7,456 bases of DNA from Streptomyces novaecaesareae (lineage in GTDB: Bacteria; Actinomycetota; Actinomycetes; Streptomycetales; Streptomycetaceae): positions 1 to 7,456 of the forward strand of contig NZ_JNWQ01000149.1 in the NCBI RefSeq assembly GCF_000716875.1, written 5' to 3'. The notes beneath the pieces are model-generated. The model saw only the letters and a list, made by a program, of their open reading frames with translations, was not told the DNA's origin and searched no databases. The position numbers were made by a program, and so were the translations under genes. Of this stretch, positions 1-6,002 are shown piece by piece. Numbering within the stretch: position 1 is the first letter of the stretch; every line of letters begins with the position of its first letter.

Positions 1-1
1 T

Positions 2-235
2 GACGCGTTCACCCTCCAGAACAGGCCGGGCCGCCACCAGATGGCCTTCGGCCGCGGCATCCACGCCTGCCTCGGCGCCTCCCTGGCCCGCCTCCAACTG
101 CGTATCGCCATACCGCTGCTCTTCGACCGACTCCCCGGACTGCGCCTGGGGCCCGCCGACGCGCGTGTTCGTGAACGGCTGGTCATCGCCCGCGGATTCG
201 AGGAACTCCGACTCCACTGGGACGTCCCACAATGA
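2..235 (+). CDS. Cytochrome P450, C-terminal fragment (5' end outside window)
   Basis: The frame is open from the left edge and gives the last 77 residues of a cytochrome P450. The heme-binding loop FGRGIHACLG is at fragment residues 16-25 and fits FGxGxHxCxG; Cys23 is the predicted thiolate ligand of the heme. The following LARLQLRIAIPLLF stretch is the usual L-helix, and the tail ends in the ordinary beta-rich segment (RGFEELRLHW). It is a normal P450 C-terminus rather than a pseudogene, because the stop lies at the usual distance (about 55 residues) after the heme cysteine. The in-frame ATG at 41 is the residue just before the heme loop and is not a start. The stop overlaps the start of the GMC oxidoreductase as ATGA, so the two are probably co-transcribed and translationally coupled. 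The substrate cannot be inferred; the I-helix and substrate-recognition regions are outside the window. Confidence 0.95.
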   Translation, partial: DAFTLQNRPGRHQMAFGRGIHACLGASLARLQLRIAIPLLFDRLPGLRLGPADARVRERLVIARGFEELRLHWDVPQ

Positions 236-1773
236 CCTACGACGTGATCGTGATCGGCGGCGGCTCCGCGGGGTGCGTCCTCGCCGCCCGGCTGAGCGCC
301 GACCCGGCGCTGTCGGTCCTCCTGCTGGAGGCCGGGCCCGACTTCGCCACCCTGGAGGACCTGCCCCCGGAGGTCGCCGACGCGAGCTACGCGCCGTTCA
401 CCCACGACTGGGGCTACCGCTCGGTCGCGGACGAGTTCGGGAACGAGGTGCCCGTCCCCCGGGGCCGCCTCATCGGCGGCTCCTCCGCGGTCAACGTCTG
501 CGTCGCGATGCGGGCCCGGCCCTCCGACCACCAGGCGTGGGCCGAAGCGGCCGGCCCCGCATGGGGCTACGAGCAGATGCTGCCGCTCTACCAGGAGATG
601 GAGCACTACCCGTACGGCGAGCCCAAGTACCACGGTCTGGGCGGCCCCTACCGGATGACCATGCCGGTGGCGGAGGACCTGGGGCCGCACGCGGCCGCGG
701 TACGACAGGCCAGCGCCGACCTCGGGCACCCGCTCGTCGACGACTTCAACGCGCCGGGCGCACCGGGCTTCGCGTACACCCCGCTCAGCGCGGCCGACGG
801 CGTCCGGCTGAGCACCGCGGTCGGCTACCTCAACCCCGTCCGCCACCGGCCCAACCTGGAGGTGCGCGGCGAGACGCTGGTCGACCGGGTGCTGTTCGAC
901 GGCACCCGGGCGACCGGAGTACGGCTCGCCACCGGGGAGGAGATCCCCGCCCGGCACGTGGTGCTCAGCGCCGGCGCCTACAACTCGCCCGCGATCGCGC
1001 TGCGTTCGGGCATCGGCGACGGTGCCGACCTGGCCGCGCTCGGCATCGACGTGGTGGCCGACCTGCCCGGGGTGGGGCGCAACCTCACCGACCACCCCGC
1101 CTACTGGAACATCCACGTCGCCAAGCCGCCGCAGGACCTGGCCAAGTCGATGTTCGGCAGCGTGCTGAGCGTCGCGGTGGGGGAGGGCGAGCCCGACTAC
1201 GACGTGCAGATCCTGCCGTCCGCGGCGGTGCCGACCGCCGGACTGCCCGCCGCCTTCGTCTCACCGACCGAGAACCACCCCACCGGCTGGGACATGGTCT
1301 TCTTCGTCTCCTGCGTCCAGCCCCGCTCGCGGGGCAGCGTGCGGCTCGCCTCGCGCGACCCCGAGGACGCGCCGGTCATCGACCTCGGCCTGTACACGGA
1401 CGCGGACGACGCAGAACTGGTCGCGGGCGGCGTACGCCTGGCCCGCCGGCTCGCCCGGACCGAGCCGCTCGCCGACCTGCTGGTGGCCGAGCGCGTCCCC
1501 GGACCGGACGTCAGCGACGAGGACCTGGCGGAGGCGATCCGCCGGGCCCCGGCGCACTACAACCACGGCAGCTCCACCATGCGCATGGGCGGGCCCGACG
1601 ACCCGGCCGCCGTCGTCGACGCCGACGGCGCCGTCCACGGCGTCCAGGGACTGACCGTCGCGGACGCCTCGGTGTTCCCGGCGATGCCCCGGGTGGCCAC
1701 CAACGTCCCGGCCATCGTCGTCGCCGAGCGGATCGCCGGCGTCCTGCGCGAACGACTCACGACAGACAACTGA
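232..1773 (+). CDS. GMC-family FAD-dependent oxidoreductase (alcohol/choline dehydrogenase-like)
   Basis: A 513-residue flavoenzyme predicted to oxidise a primary or secondary alcohol, or a similar CH-OH group, using FAD. The N-terminal Rossmann motif VIGGGSAG (residues 7-14) and the acidic end of strand 2 (LLEAG, 31-35) bind the ADP part of FAD. GRLIGGSSAVN (78-88) matches GMC signature 1, and SAGAYNSPAIALRSGIG (246-262) is close to signature 2, with Ala256 in place of a larger aliphatic residue. In the C-terminal domain YNHGSSTMRMG (443-453) supplies the likely catalytic His445, and VATNVPAIVVAE (488-499) supplies Asn491 at the second active-site position. The length is typical of bacterial choline-dehydrogenase-like GMC proteins. 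No signal peptide is seen, so it is cytoplasmic. The ATG overlaps the P450 stop by 4 bases and has only a weak GGGA (219-222) in front, consistent with translational coupling. Its pairing with an ALDH recalls BetA/BetB, but the P450 and FMO context argues against betaine synthesis. The substrate is unknown. Confidence 0.93.
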   Translation: MTYDVIVIGGGSAGCVLAARLSADPALSVLLLEAGPDFATLEDLPPEVADASYAPFTHDWGYRSVADEFGNEVPVPRGRLIGGSSAVNVCVAMRARPSDHQAWAEAAGPAWGYEQMLPLYQEMEHYPYGEPKYHGLGGPYRMTMPVAEDLGPHAAAVRQASADLGHPLVDDFNAPGAPGFAYTPLSAADGVRLSTAVGYLNPVRHRPNLEVRGETLVDRVLFDGTRATGVRLATGEEIPARHVVLSAGAYNSPAIALRSGIGDGADLAALGIDVVADLPGVGRNLTDHPAYWNIHVAKPPQDLAKSMFGSVLSVAVGEGEPDYDVQILPSAAVPTAGLPAAFVSPTENHPTGWDMVFFVSCVQPRSRGSVRLASRDPEDAPVIDLGLYTDADDAELVAGGVRLARRLARTEPLADLLVAERVPGPDVSDEDLAEAIRRAPAHYNHGSSTMRMGGPDDPAAVVDADGAVHGVQGLTVADASVFPAMPRVATNVPAIVVAERIAGVLRERLTTDN

Positions 1774-1791
1774 GCTCCAGCATCCAGCGAA

Positions 1792-1807
1792 CGCCGGCGT
1801 ACCGGCG
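1792..1807 (+). other. Small inverted repeat before the aldehyde dehydrogenase
   Basis: CGCCGG, a CGTA loop, then CCGGCG: a perfect 6-bp stem in the 52-base gap between the GMC and ALDH genes, ending 7 bases before the AGGAGG ribosome binding site. It is too short and lacks a T-run, so it is not a convincing terminator. It could be a weak mRNA hairpin at the initiation region, or chance in GC-rich DNA. Confidence 0.3.
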
Positions 1808-1814
1808 AACAGTC

Positions 1815-1820
1815 AGGAGG
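1815..1820 (+). promoter_or_regulatory. Ribosome binding site that fixes the GTG start of the ALDH
   Basis: AGGAGG is a near-perfect match to the 16S rRNA anti-Shine-Dalgarno sequence and lies 5 bases before GTG at 1826. No other in-frame start in the region has such a site, so the GTG is chosen as the start. Confidence 0.85.
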
Positions 1821-1825
1821 ATTCC

Positions 1826-3319
1826 GTGTCCACGACCGAGGAAAACGTCGAGGTCCTGCACACCAGGTGGTCGTCGAAGGACGACGCCGACCGGTTCACC
1901 GTCGAGAACCCGGCGACCGGCAAGCCCCTGGTGGTCATCCAGGGCGCCGGTGCGGACCAGGTGGACCAGGCGGTGGAGGCCGCCTACGACGCGCACTTCG
2001 CGTGGAAGGCCCGCACGCCGCGCGAGCGCGGCAAGTACCTGTGGAAGGTCGCCCAGGTCATCCGGGAGCACGCCGACGAGATCGCGGCGCTGGAGTCCAG
2101 CGACAACGGCAAGCCGGTGACCCAGGCCCGACAGTTCGACCTGGAGGGCGCCGCCACCGTCTTCGAACTGTTCGCCAGCCTCTGCGAGGTGATGCCCGGC
2201 CAGGTCCGCGACTCCGGCAGCATGCTGGACGTCACGGTGCGCGAGCCGTTCGGCGTCATCGGCGCCATCGTGCCGTTCAACTGGCCGCCGCTGCACACCG
2301 CCGGCAAGATCGCCCCCGCGCTCGCCGCCGGCAACGCCGTGGTCATCAAGCCGCCGGAGCAGGCCCCGCTGTCGGTGCTGCGGACGGTCGAGCTGATCCA
2401 GTCCGTGCTCCCGGACGACGTGGTCCACGCCGTCCCCGGCCCCGGCGCCGTCGGCGCCCGCCTGGCCGGGCACAAGCTGGTCGGCAAGGTCTCCTTCACC
2501 GGCGCGCCCACCACCGGCCAGGCGATCATCCGCACCGCCTCGGAGAACCTGACGCCGACCCTGCTGGAGCTCGGCGGCAAGAACGCCCTGGTGATCTTCG
2601 ACGACGCGGACCTGGACTCGGCGCTGCGCTGGGCGGTCGAGGGCGGCTACTTCAACCAGGGCGAGGCCTGCACCGCCTCCTCGCGGGTCCTGGTCCACGC
2701 CGACCTCCACGACGAGGTGGCCCGCCGCCTGGCCGCCGCCGTCTCCCGCCTGAAGGTCGGCAACGGCGCCGACGCCGGCACCCACGTCGGTCCGCTGGTC
2801 ACCGAGGCGCAGCGCCGGCGGGTGCTGGACTACCTGGAGATCGGCGTCGGCGAGGGCGCCACCATCGCGGCGCAGGCGCCGCTGCCCACCGACCCGGAGC
2901 TGGCGGACGGCTACTACGTCCCGCCGACGCTGTTCACCGGCGTCACCCCGGACATGCGCATCGCCAAGGAGGAGATCTTCGGCCCCGTCGTCTGCCTGAT
3001 CCCGTTCCGCGACGAGGAGGAGGCCGTCCGGATCGCCAACGGCACCGACTTCGGCCTGGTCGCCGGCGTGTTCACCCGCGACTCCGAGCGCGCCCTGCGC
3101 TTCAGCCGGGAGCTGCGCGCGGGCGTCGTCTTCGTCAACCACTACAACCGCTCGTTCACGGGATCCCCGTTCGGCGGCGTGGGCGCCAGCGGCTACGGCC
3201 GGGAACACGCCCTGGAGACGCTGCAGGAGTACAGCTTCAGCCGTACCCTGCGCCTGACCTCCGGCCGCGGCGAGGTCCCGCGGTGGGCACCGTCGCTGGA
3301 GGTCGTCGACGCGGAGTGA
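1826..3319 (+). CDS. NAD(P)-dependent aldehyde dehydrogenase
   Basis: A 497-residue enzyme of the classical ALDH superfamily, oxidising an aldehyde to a carboxylic acid with NAD(P)+. All key residues are present: Asn152 in the PFNW motif (oxyanion hole), Lys175 in VVIKPPE (cofactor binding), Glu248 in LELGGK (general base), the nucleophile Cys282 in FNQGEACTASSR, and Glu383 in EEIFGPV (nicotinamide ribose). The C-terminal SPFGGVGASGYGRE (447-460) is the usual oligomerisation-region motif. Length and domain order match betaine-aldehyde or phenylacetaldehyde dehydrogenase-type ALDHs, and nothing suggests inactivation. The start is GTG at 1826, preceded by AGGAGG. It follows the GMC gene after 52 bases in the same direction, so the two probably act in sequence: alcohol to aldehyde (GMC), then aldehyde to acid (ALDH). 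The true aldehyde cannot be identified from sequence alone. Confidence 0.96.
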   Translation: MSTTEENVEVLHTRWSSKDDADRFTVENPATGKPLVVIQGAGADQVDQAVEAAYDAHFAWKARTPRERGKYLWKVAQVIREHADEIAALESSDNGKPVTQARQFDLEGAATVFELFASLCEVMPGQVRDSGSMLDVTVREPFGVIGAIVPFNWPPLHTAGKIAPALAAGNAVVIKPPEQAPLSVLRTVELIQSVLPDDVVHAVPGPGAVGARLAGHKLVGKVSFTGAPTTGQAIIRTASENLTPTLLELGGKNALVIFDDADLDSALRWAVEGGYFNQGEACTASSRVLVHADLHDEVARRLAAAVSRLKVGNGADAGTHVGPLVTEAQRRRVLDYLEIGVGEGATIAAQAPLPTDPELADGYYVPPTLFTGVTPDMRIAKEEIFGPVVCLIPFRDEEEAVRIANGTDFGLVAGVFTRDSERALRFSRELRAGVVFVNHYNRSFTGSPFGGVGASGYGREHALETLQEYSFSRTLRLTSGRGEVPRWAPSLEVVDAE

Positions 3320-3343
3320 TCCGGCGTCGTCGTCGAAGTGATC

Positions 3344-3368
3344 ACCCTCCCGGCCACGCCGGGAGGGT
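3344..3368 (+). terminator. Hairpin between ALDH and MDR genes: possible terminator or attenuator
   Basis: ACCCTCCCGGC (3344-3354), loop CAC, then GCCGGGAGGGT (3358-3368) form a perfect 11-bp GC-rich stem 24 bases after the ALDH stop. No T-run follows, which is common for actinomycete terminators. The next gene starts 25 bases later in the same direction, so this may be a partial terminator that lowers downstream expression, or an mRNA-stabilising structure at the end of the ALDH message. Confidence 0.55.
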
Positions 3369-3393
3369 TCGTCGATACACGAGGTGGAGCGAG

Positions 3394-4431
3394 ATGAGTA
3401 CGACGATGCGCGCCGCGGTCTGCGTCGCGGCGGGCGGCCCCGAGGTCCTGGAGGTCCGCGAACTGCCCCTCCCGCAGGTCCGCGACGGCTGGAGCCTGGT
3501 GCGCGTGGAAGGTGCGGGCCTGAACCGCTCGGAGCTGAGGACCCGGCAGGGGCACTCCCCGAACGTCGTCTTCCCCCGGGTGCTCGGCATCGAGTGCGTG
3601 GGGACCGTGGCCGACTCCACCGACCCCCGGCTGCCGGCCGGGTCCACCGTCGCGGCGGTGATGGGGGAGATGGGCCGGGAGTTCGACGGCGGCTACGCGC
3701 AGTACGCGCTGCTGCCGAACGCACTGCTGATGCCGGTCACCACCACCCTGCCCTGGGAGGTGCTGGCCGCGCTGCCCGAGACCTACCTGACCGCGCGCGG
3801 CGCCCTCGACGCGCTGGGACTGGATTCGCGGGGAATCGTGCCGGGCGGCGGCGGAAGGCTGCTGATCCGCGGCGGGACCTCCTCGGTGGGGATGGCCGCG
3901 GCCCAGATCGCCGCCGCCCACGGCGTCGAGGTCGCGGCCACCACCCGGAACAAGGACAAGGCCGAGGCGCTGACCGCGGCCGGCGTCGACCACGTCCTCC
4001 TGGACGACGGCGGGCCACTGGCGGCCGACGTGCACGCGCTGTGGCCGGACGGCCCCGACGCCGTCCTGGAGCTGGTGGGGACCAGCACCGTCCTGGACTC
4101 GCTGCGCCTGGTGCGCCGCGGCGGGACGGTGTGCGTGGCCGGCTCGCTCAGCGGCTGGCTGATCCCCGACTTCGAACCCATCGCCATGATCCCGACCGGG
4201 ACCAGGCTCACCGCCTTCCACAGCGACACCCTCAAGGGCAGCAGCGGCCAGGGCCTGCTGCAACGGATCGTCGACGAGGTCGAGGCGGGCGTCTACCGGC
4301 CCAACCTCGACCGCGTCTTCGCCCTGGACGACATCGTGGCCGCCCACCGCCGCATGGAGGCCGACGGGGCCACCGGAAAGACGGTCGTACTGCCCTGGGC
4401 CGACGCCACCGGCGAGCGGACCGACCGATGA
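3394..4431 (+). CDS. Zinc-independent MDR-family oxidoreductase (quinone oxidoreductase-like)
   Basis: A 345-residue medium-chain dehydrogenase/reductase. The GroES-like N-terminal domain (about residues 1-120) contains the family landmarks AGLNRSELRTRQG (41-53) and LGIECVGTV (64-72). The nucleotide-binding fold has LIRGGTSSVGMAAAQ (157-171), the glycine-rich GGxxxVGxxxxQ motif of the NAD(P)H:quinone oxidoreductase branch. The basic residues after strand 2 (TTRNKDK, 183-189) favour NADPH. The structural-zinc four-cysteine cluster and the catalytic Cys/His/Glu set of zinc alcohol dehydrogenases are absent, so a reductase acting on a quinone or conjugated enone is more likely than an alcohol dehydrogenase. 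The ATG at 3394 is preceded by GGTGGAG; a second in-frame ATG at 3406 is less well placed. The frame stays open upstream through the ALDH gene, but that part is a shadow. The gene may be separated transcriptionally from ALDH by the 3344-3368 hairpin. Confidence 0.92.
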   Translation: MSTTMRAAVCVAAGGPEVLEVRELPLPQVRDGWSLVRVEGAGLNRSELRTRQGHSPNVVFPRVLGIECVGTVADSTDPRLPAGSTVAAVMGEMGREFDGGYAQYALLPNALLMPVTTTLPWEVLAALPETYLTARGALDALGLDSRGIVPGGGGRLLIRGGTSSVGMAAAQIAAAHGVEVAATTRNKDKAEALTAAGVDHVLLDDGGPLAADVHALWPDGPDAVLELVGTSTVLDSLRLVRRGGTVCVAGSLSGWLIPDFEPIAMIPTGTRLTAFHSDTLKGSSGQGLLQRIVDEVEAGVYRPNLDRVFALDDIVAAHRRMEADGATGKTVVLPWADATGERTDR

Positions 4432-4473
4432 CGCACCACCGAGTGACCAGAGAATCCACTGACTATCCGGACC

Positions 4474-4478
4474 AGGAG
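4474..4478 (+). promoter_or_regulatory. Ribosome binding site of the FMO-like gene
   Basis: AGGAG lies 7 bases before the ATG at 4486 and supports that start. The 54-base gap after the MDR gene shows no hairpin or clear promoter, so the FMO-like gene is probably co-transcribed with the MDR gene. Confidence 0.75.
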
Positions 4479-4485
4479 TGCTGAC

Positions 4486-5793
4486 ATGGGGACCGAGTAC
4501 ATCGAGACCGCCGTCGTCGGAGGGGGCCAGCAAGGGTGCTCGGTCGCCGGCTCGCTCGCCCGCCTCGGCTACCGGGCCGTGGTGTTCGAACGAGGAGAGA
4601 TCGGCCAGACCTGGGCCAGGGAACGCTGGGAGAGCCTGACCGTCAACACACCCAACCGGACGGTGACCTTCCCCGGCATGCCCTACGACGGGGACGACCC
4701 CGAGGGGTACATGCCGGCCCGCGAGGTCGCCCAGCGGCTGCGGCGCTACGTGGCCGAGACGGGCGTCGAGGTGCGCGAGCACACGGCCGTGCGGTCCGTC
4801 GAGGCACCCGTCGAGGACCCCGTCCACCCGGACGCGCGGTTCCGGCTCCACCTGGAGAACGGCGACACCGTCGAGGCCCGCAACGTCGTCGCCGCCCTGG
4901 GCGGCTACTCCTCGCCGCGCCTGCCGGAGCTGACGGCCAGGATCGACCCCGCGATCACGCAGCTGCACACCCGCTACTACCGCGACCCCCAGTCGCTGCC
5001 GCCGGGCGCGGTGCTCGTCGTGGGCGCCGGGAACAGCGGCCAGCAGATCGCCGATGACCTGCGCGACGCCGGCCGGGAGGTGTACCTCGCGGTCGGGAAG
5101 CACAAGACCTCGCCGCGCCGCTACCGGGGCGCCCAGGTCCTGGACTGGCTGCAACTGCTGCCCCTCGAAGGCAATCTGGAGTCCGCGTCCGGCGGCCGCG
5201 GCGACTCGCCCGTCCTGCCCGGGGTGTCCGTGCTCACCGGCAAGGCCGGCGGTCAGGAGCTCAGCCTGGCCGTCCTGGCCGGAAAGGGCGTCACCCTCGT
5301 CGGCACCGTCCGGGGCGCCCAGGGCGGGACCCTGCAGCTGGAGGACAACGTCCGCGCCATCGCGCAGGCCGCGGCCCGCGCGCAGGACGACCTCCTCCAG
5401 GCCATCGACAGGGCGATCGAGCAGCACGGCCTGGTCGTCCCGGAGCGCACCCCCGTGCCCGCCTTCGACGCCTCGCTGTTCGCGGACTACGGGAACGAGC
5501 TGGACCTGGCGGCCCAGGACATCACGACGATCATCTGGGCCACCGGATTCGTGCCCGACTACGGGATCCTGCCCCGGACGGCGCTCGACGACAACGGCAT
5601 GCCGGTGCACCGCGCCGGGGCCGGCGCCCTGCCGGGCCTGTACTACGCGGGGCTGCCCGAAGGCGGATCCGTGATGCCGCTGCTCATCGCCTCCACCCGG
5701 GACCAGGCCGAGCGGGTCGCCCGGGCGGTCCACCTGGACAACACCCTGCGCCACCGCTCGCCCGCGGCGCTCGGTCCGCTCTGGACGTCGTAA
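4486..5793 (+). CDS. Flavin-containing monooxygenase-like FAD/NAD(P)-binding oxidoreductase
   Basis: A 435-residue protein with two dinucleotide-binding folds. VVGGGQQGCSVAG (10-22) binds FAD, with the acidic FERGEIG (34-40) after strand 2. VVGAGNSGQQIADDL (178-192) binds NAD(P)H. Between them, QLHTRYYRDP (159-168) sits where class B flavin monooxygenases carry the FxGxxxHxxxY/F fingerprint. It keeps the histidine and tyrosine but not the Phe/Gly, as in the CzcO/Trk-like branch. WATGFVPDYG (351-360) is the ATG-containing motif before the C-terminal FAD contact. Together these suggest NADPH-dependent hydroxylation, N- or S-oxygenation or a Baeyer-Villiger reaction on a small molecule; sequence cannot choose among them. 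No transmembrane segment or signal peptide is seen. It is the last gene of the rightward run and ends 17 bases before a strong hairpin terminator. Some relatives are simple disulfide or quinone reductases, so monooxygenase activity is inferred. Confidence 0.9.
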   Translation: MGTEYIETAVVGGGQQGCSVAGSLARLGYRAVVFERGEIGQTWARERWESLTVNTPNRTVTFPGMPYDGDDPEGYMPAREVAQRLRRYVAETGVEVREHTAVRSVEAPVEDPVHPDARFRLHLENGDTVEARNVVAALGGYSSPRLPELTARIDPAITQLHTRYYRDPQSLPPGAVLVVGAGNSGQQIADDLRDAGREVYLAVGKHKTSPRRYRGAQVLDWLQLLPLEGNLESASGGRGDSPVLPGVSVLTGKAGGQELSLAVLAGKGVTLVGTVRGAQGGTLQLEDNVRAIAQAAARAQDDLLQAIDRAIEQHGLVVPERTPVPAFDASLFADYGNELDLAAQDITTIIWATGFVPDYGILPRTALDDNGMPVHRAGAGALPGLYYAGLPEGGSVMPLLIASTRDQAERVARAVHLDNTLRHRSPAALGPLWTS

Positions 5794-5810
5794 GCGCCGT
5801 TCCCAACGGC

Positions 5811-5848
5811 TGTGCAGGGCACGGGTCTTGGAACCCGTGCCCTGCACA
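5811..5848 (+). terminator. Strong hairpin terminator of the rightward gene run
   Basis: TGTGCAGGGCACGGGT (5811-5826) and ACCCGTGCCCTGCACA (5833-5848) form a perfect 16-bp stem around the 6-base loop CTTGGA. It starts 17 bases after the FMO-like stop. CTGCTTTCT follows, a weak T-rich tail. The position and stem quality make this the terminator of the rightward genes. Confidence 0.85.
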
Positions 5849-5872
5849 CTGCTTTCTGGGGACAGCGGGGCC

Positions 5873-5892
5873 AGCCCGGACGGGTCCGGGCT
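5873..5892. terminator. Third, smaller hairpin in the convergent gap
   Basis: AGCCCGGA (5873-5880), loop CGGG, TCCGGGCT (5885-5892): a perfect 8-bp GC-rich stem between the two 16-bp hairpins. It could act as a back-up terminator for either direction. Hairpins of this size also arise by chance in such GC-rich DNA. Confidence 0.4.
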
Positions 5893-5903
5893 CGTGGAAG
5901 GGA

Positions 5904-5945
5904 AGCGGAAGCACGACGAAGGGGAGCGGACGCACGACGAAGGGG
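5904..5945. repeat. Tandem duplication of a 21-bp unit
   Basis: Positions 5904-5924 and 5925-5945 are head-to-tail copies differing at one base (A at 5910, C at 5931). Each begins AGCGGA and ends GCACGACGAAGGGG. The second copy runs into the left arm of the 5938-5973 hairpin, so the duplication probably arose by slippage or by copying of the hairpin's flank. No coding role is seen. Confidence 0.85.
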
Positions 5946-5973
5946 CCCGCTGCCGACGCAGCGGGCCCCTTCG
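5938..5973 (-). terminator. Strong hairpin terminator of the minus-strand P450
   Basis: CGAAGGGGCCCGCTGC (5938-5953) and GCAGCGGGCCCCTTCG (5958-5973) form a perfect 16-bp stem with the 4-base loop CGAC. It begins 29 bases beyond the stop of the minus-strand P450 at 6003, the expected place for its terminator. There is no T-run, which is usual in Streptomyces. It would also stop rightward transcripts that pass the first hairpin. Confidence 0.85.
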
Positions 5974-6002
5974 GACTGCGGGTTTCGGACCGGGGTCGGC
6001 CG

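Noticed and set aside
219..228. Perfect 10-bp palindrome GGGACGTCCC just before the GMC start
   Set aside because: It lies inside the last codons of the first P450 and is short; in DNA this GC-rich, chance is the simplest explanation for a candidate operator.
165..2120. A 651-codon plus-strand frame across the GMC gene
   Set aside because: Arg/Pro/Gly-rich shadow without motifs; the GMC frame in the same region has all family signatures.
232..3319. Glycine betaine synthesis pair (choline dehydrogenase plus betaine aldehyde dehydrogenase)
   Set aside because: The families match, but the flanking P450, MDR and FMO-like genes and the lack of any choline transporter or regulator point to another alcohol substrate.
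1757..3724. A 655-codon open frame opposite the ALDH gene
   Set aside because: Arg/Gly/Asp-rich antisense shadow of a gene with complete ALDH catalytic motifs on the plus strand.
1867..4431. Apparent 854-residue fusion ending in the MDR enzyme
   Set aside because: Only the part from 3394 resembles a protein family; the upstream part is the ALDH gene read out of frame. A ribosome binding site at 3383-3389 marks the true MDR start.
5811..5973. CRISPR-like or transposon-end repeats in the convergent gap
   Set aside because: The inverted repeats are unrelated to each other, have short loops and sit at terminator positions; there are no regular spacers, transposase or target duplication.
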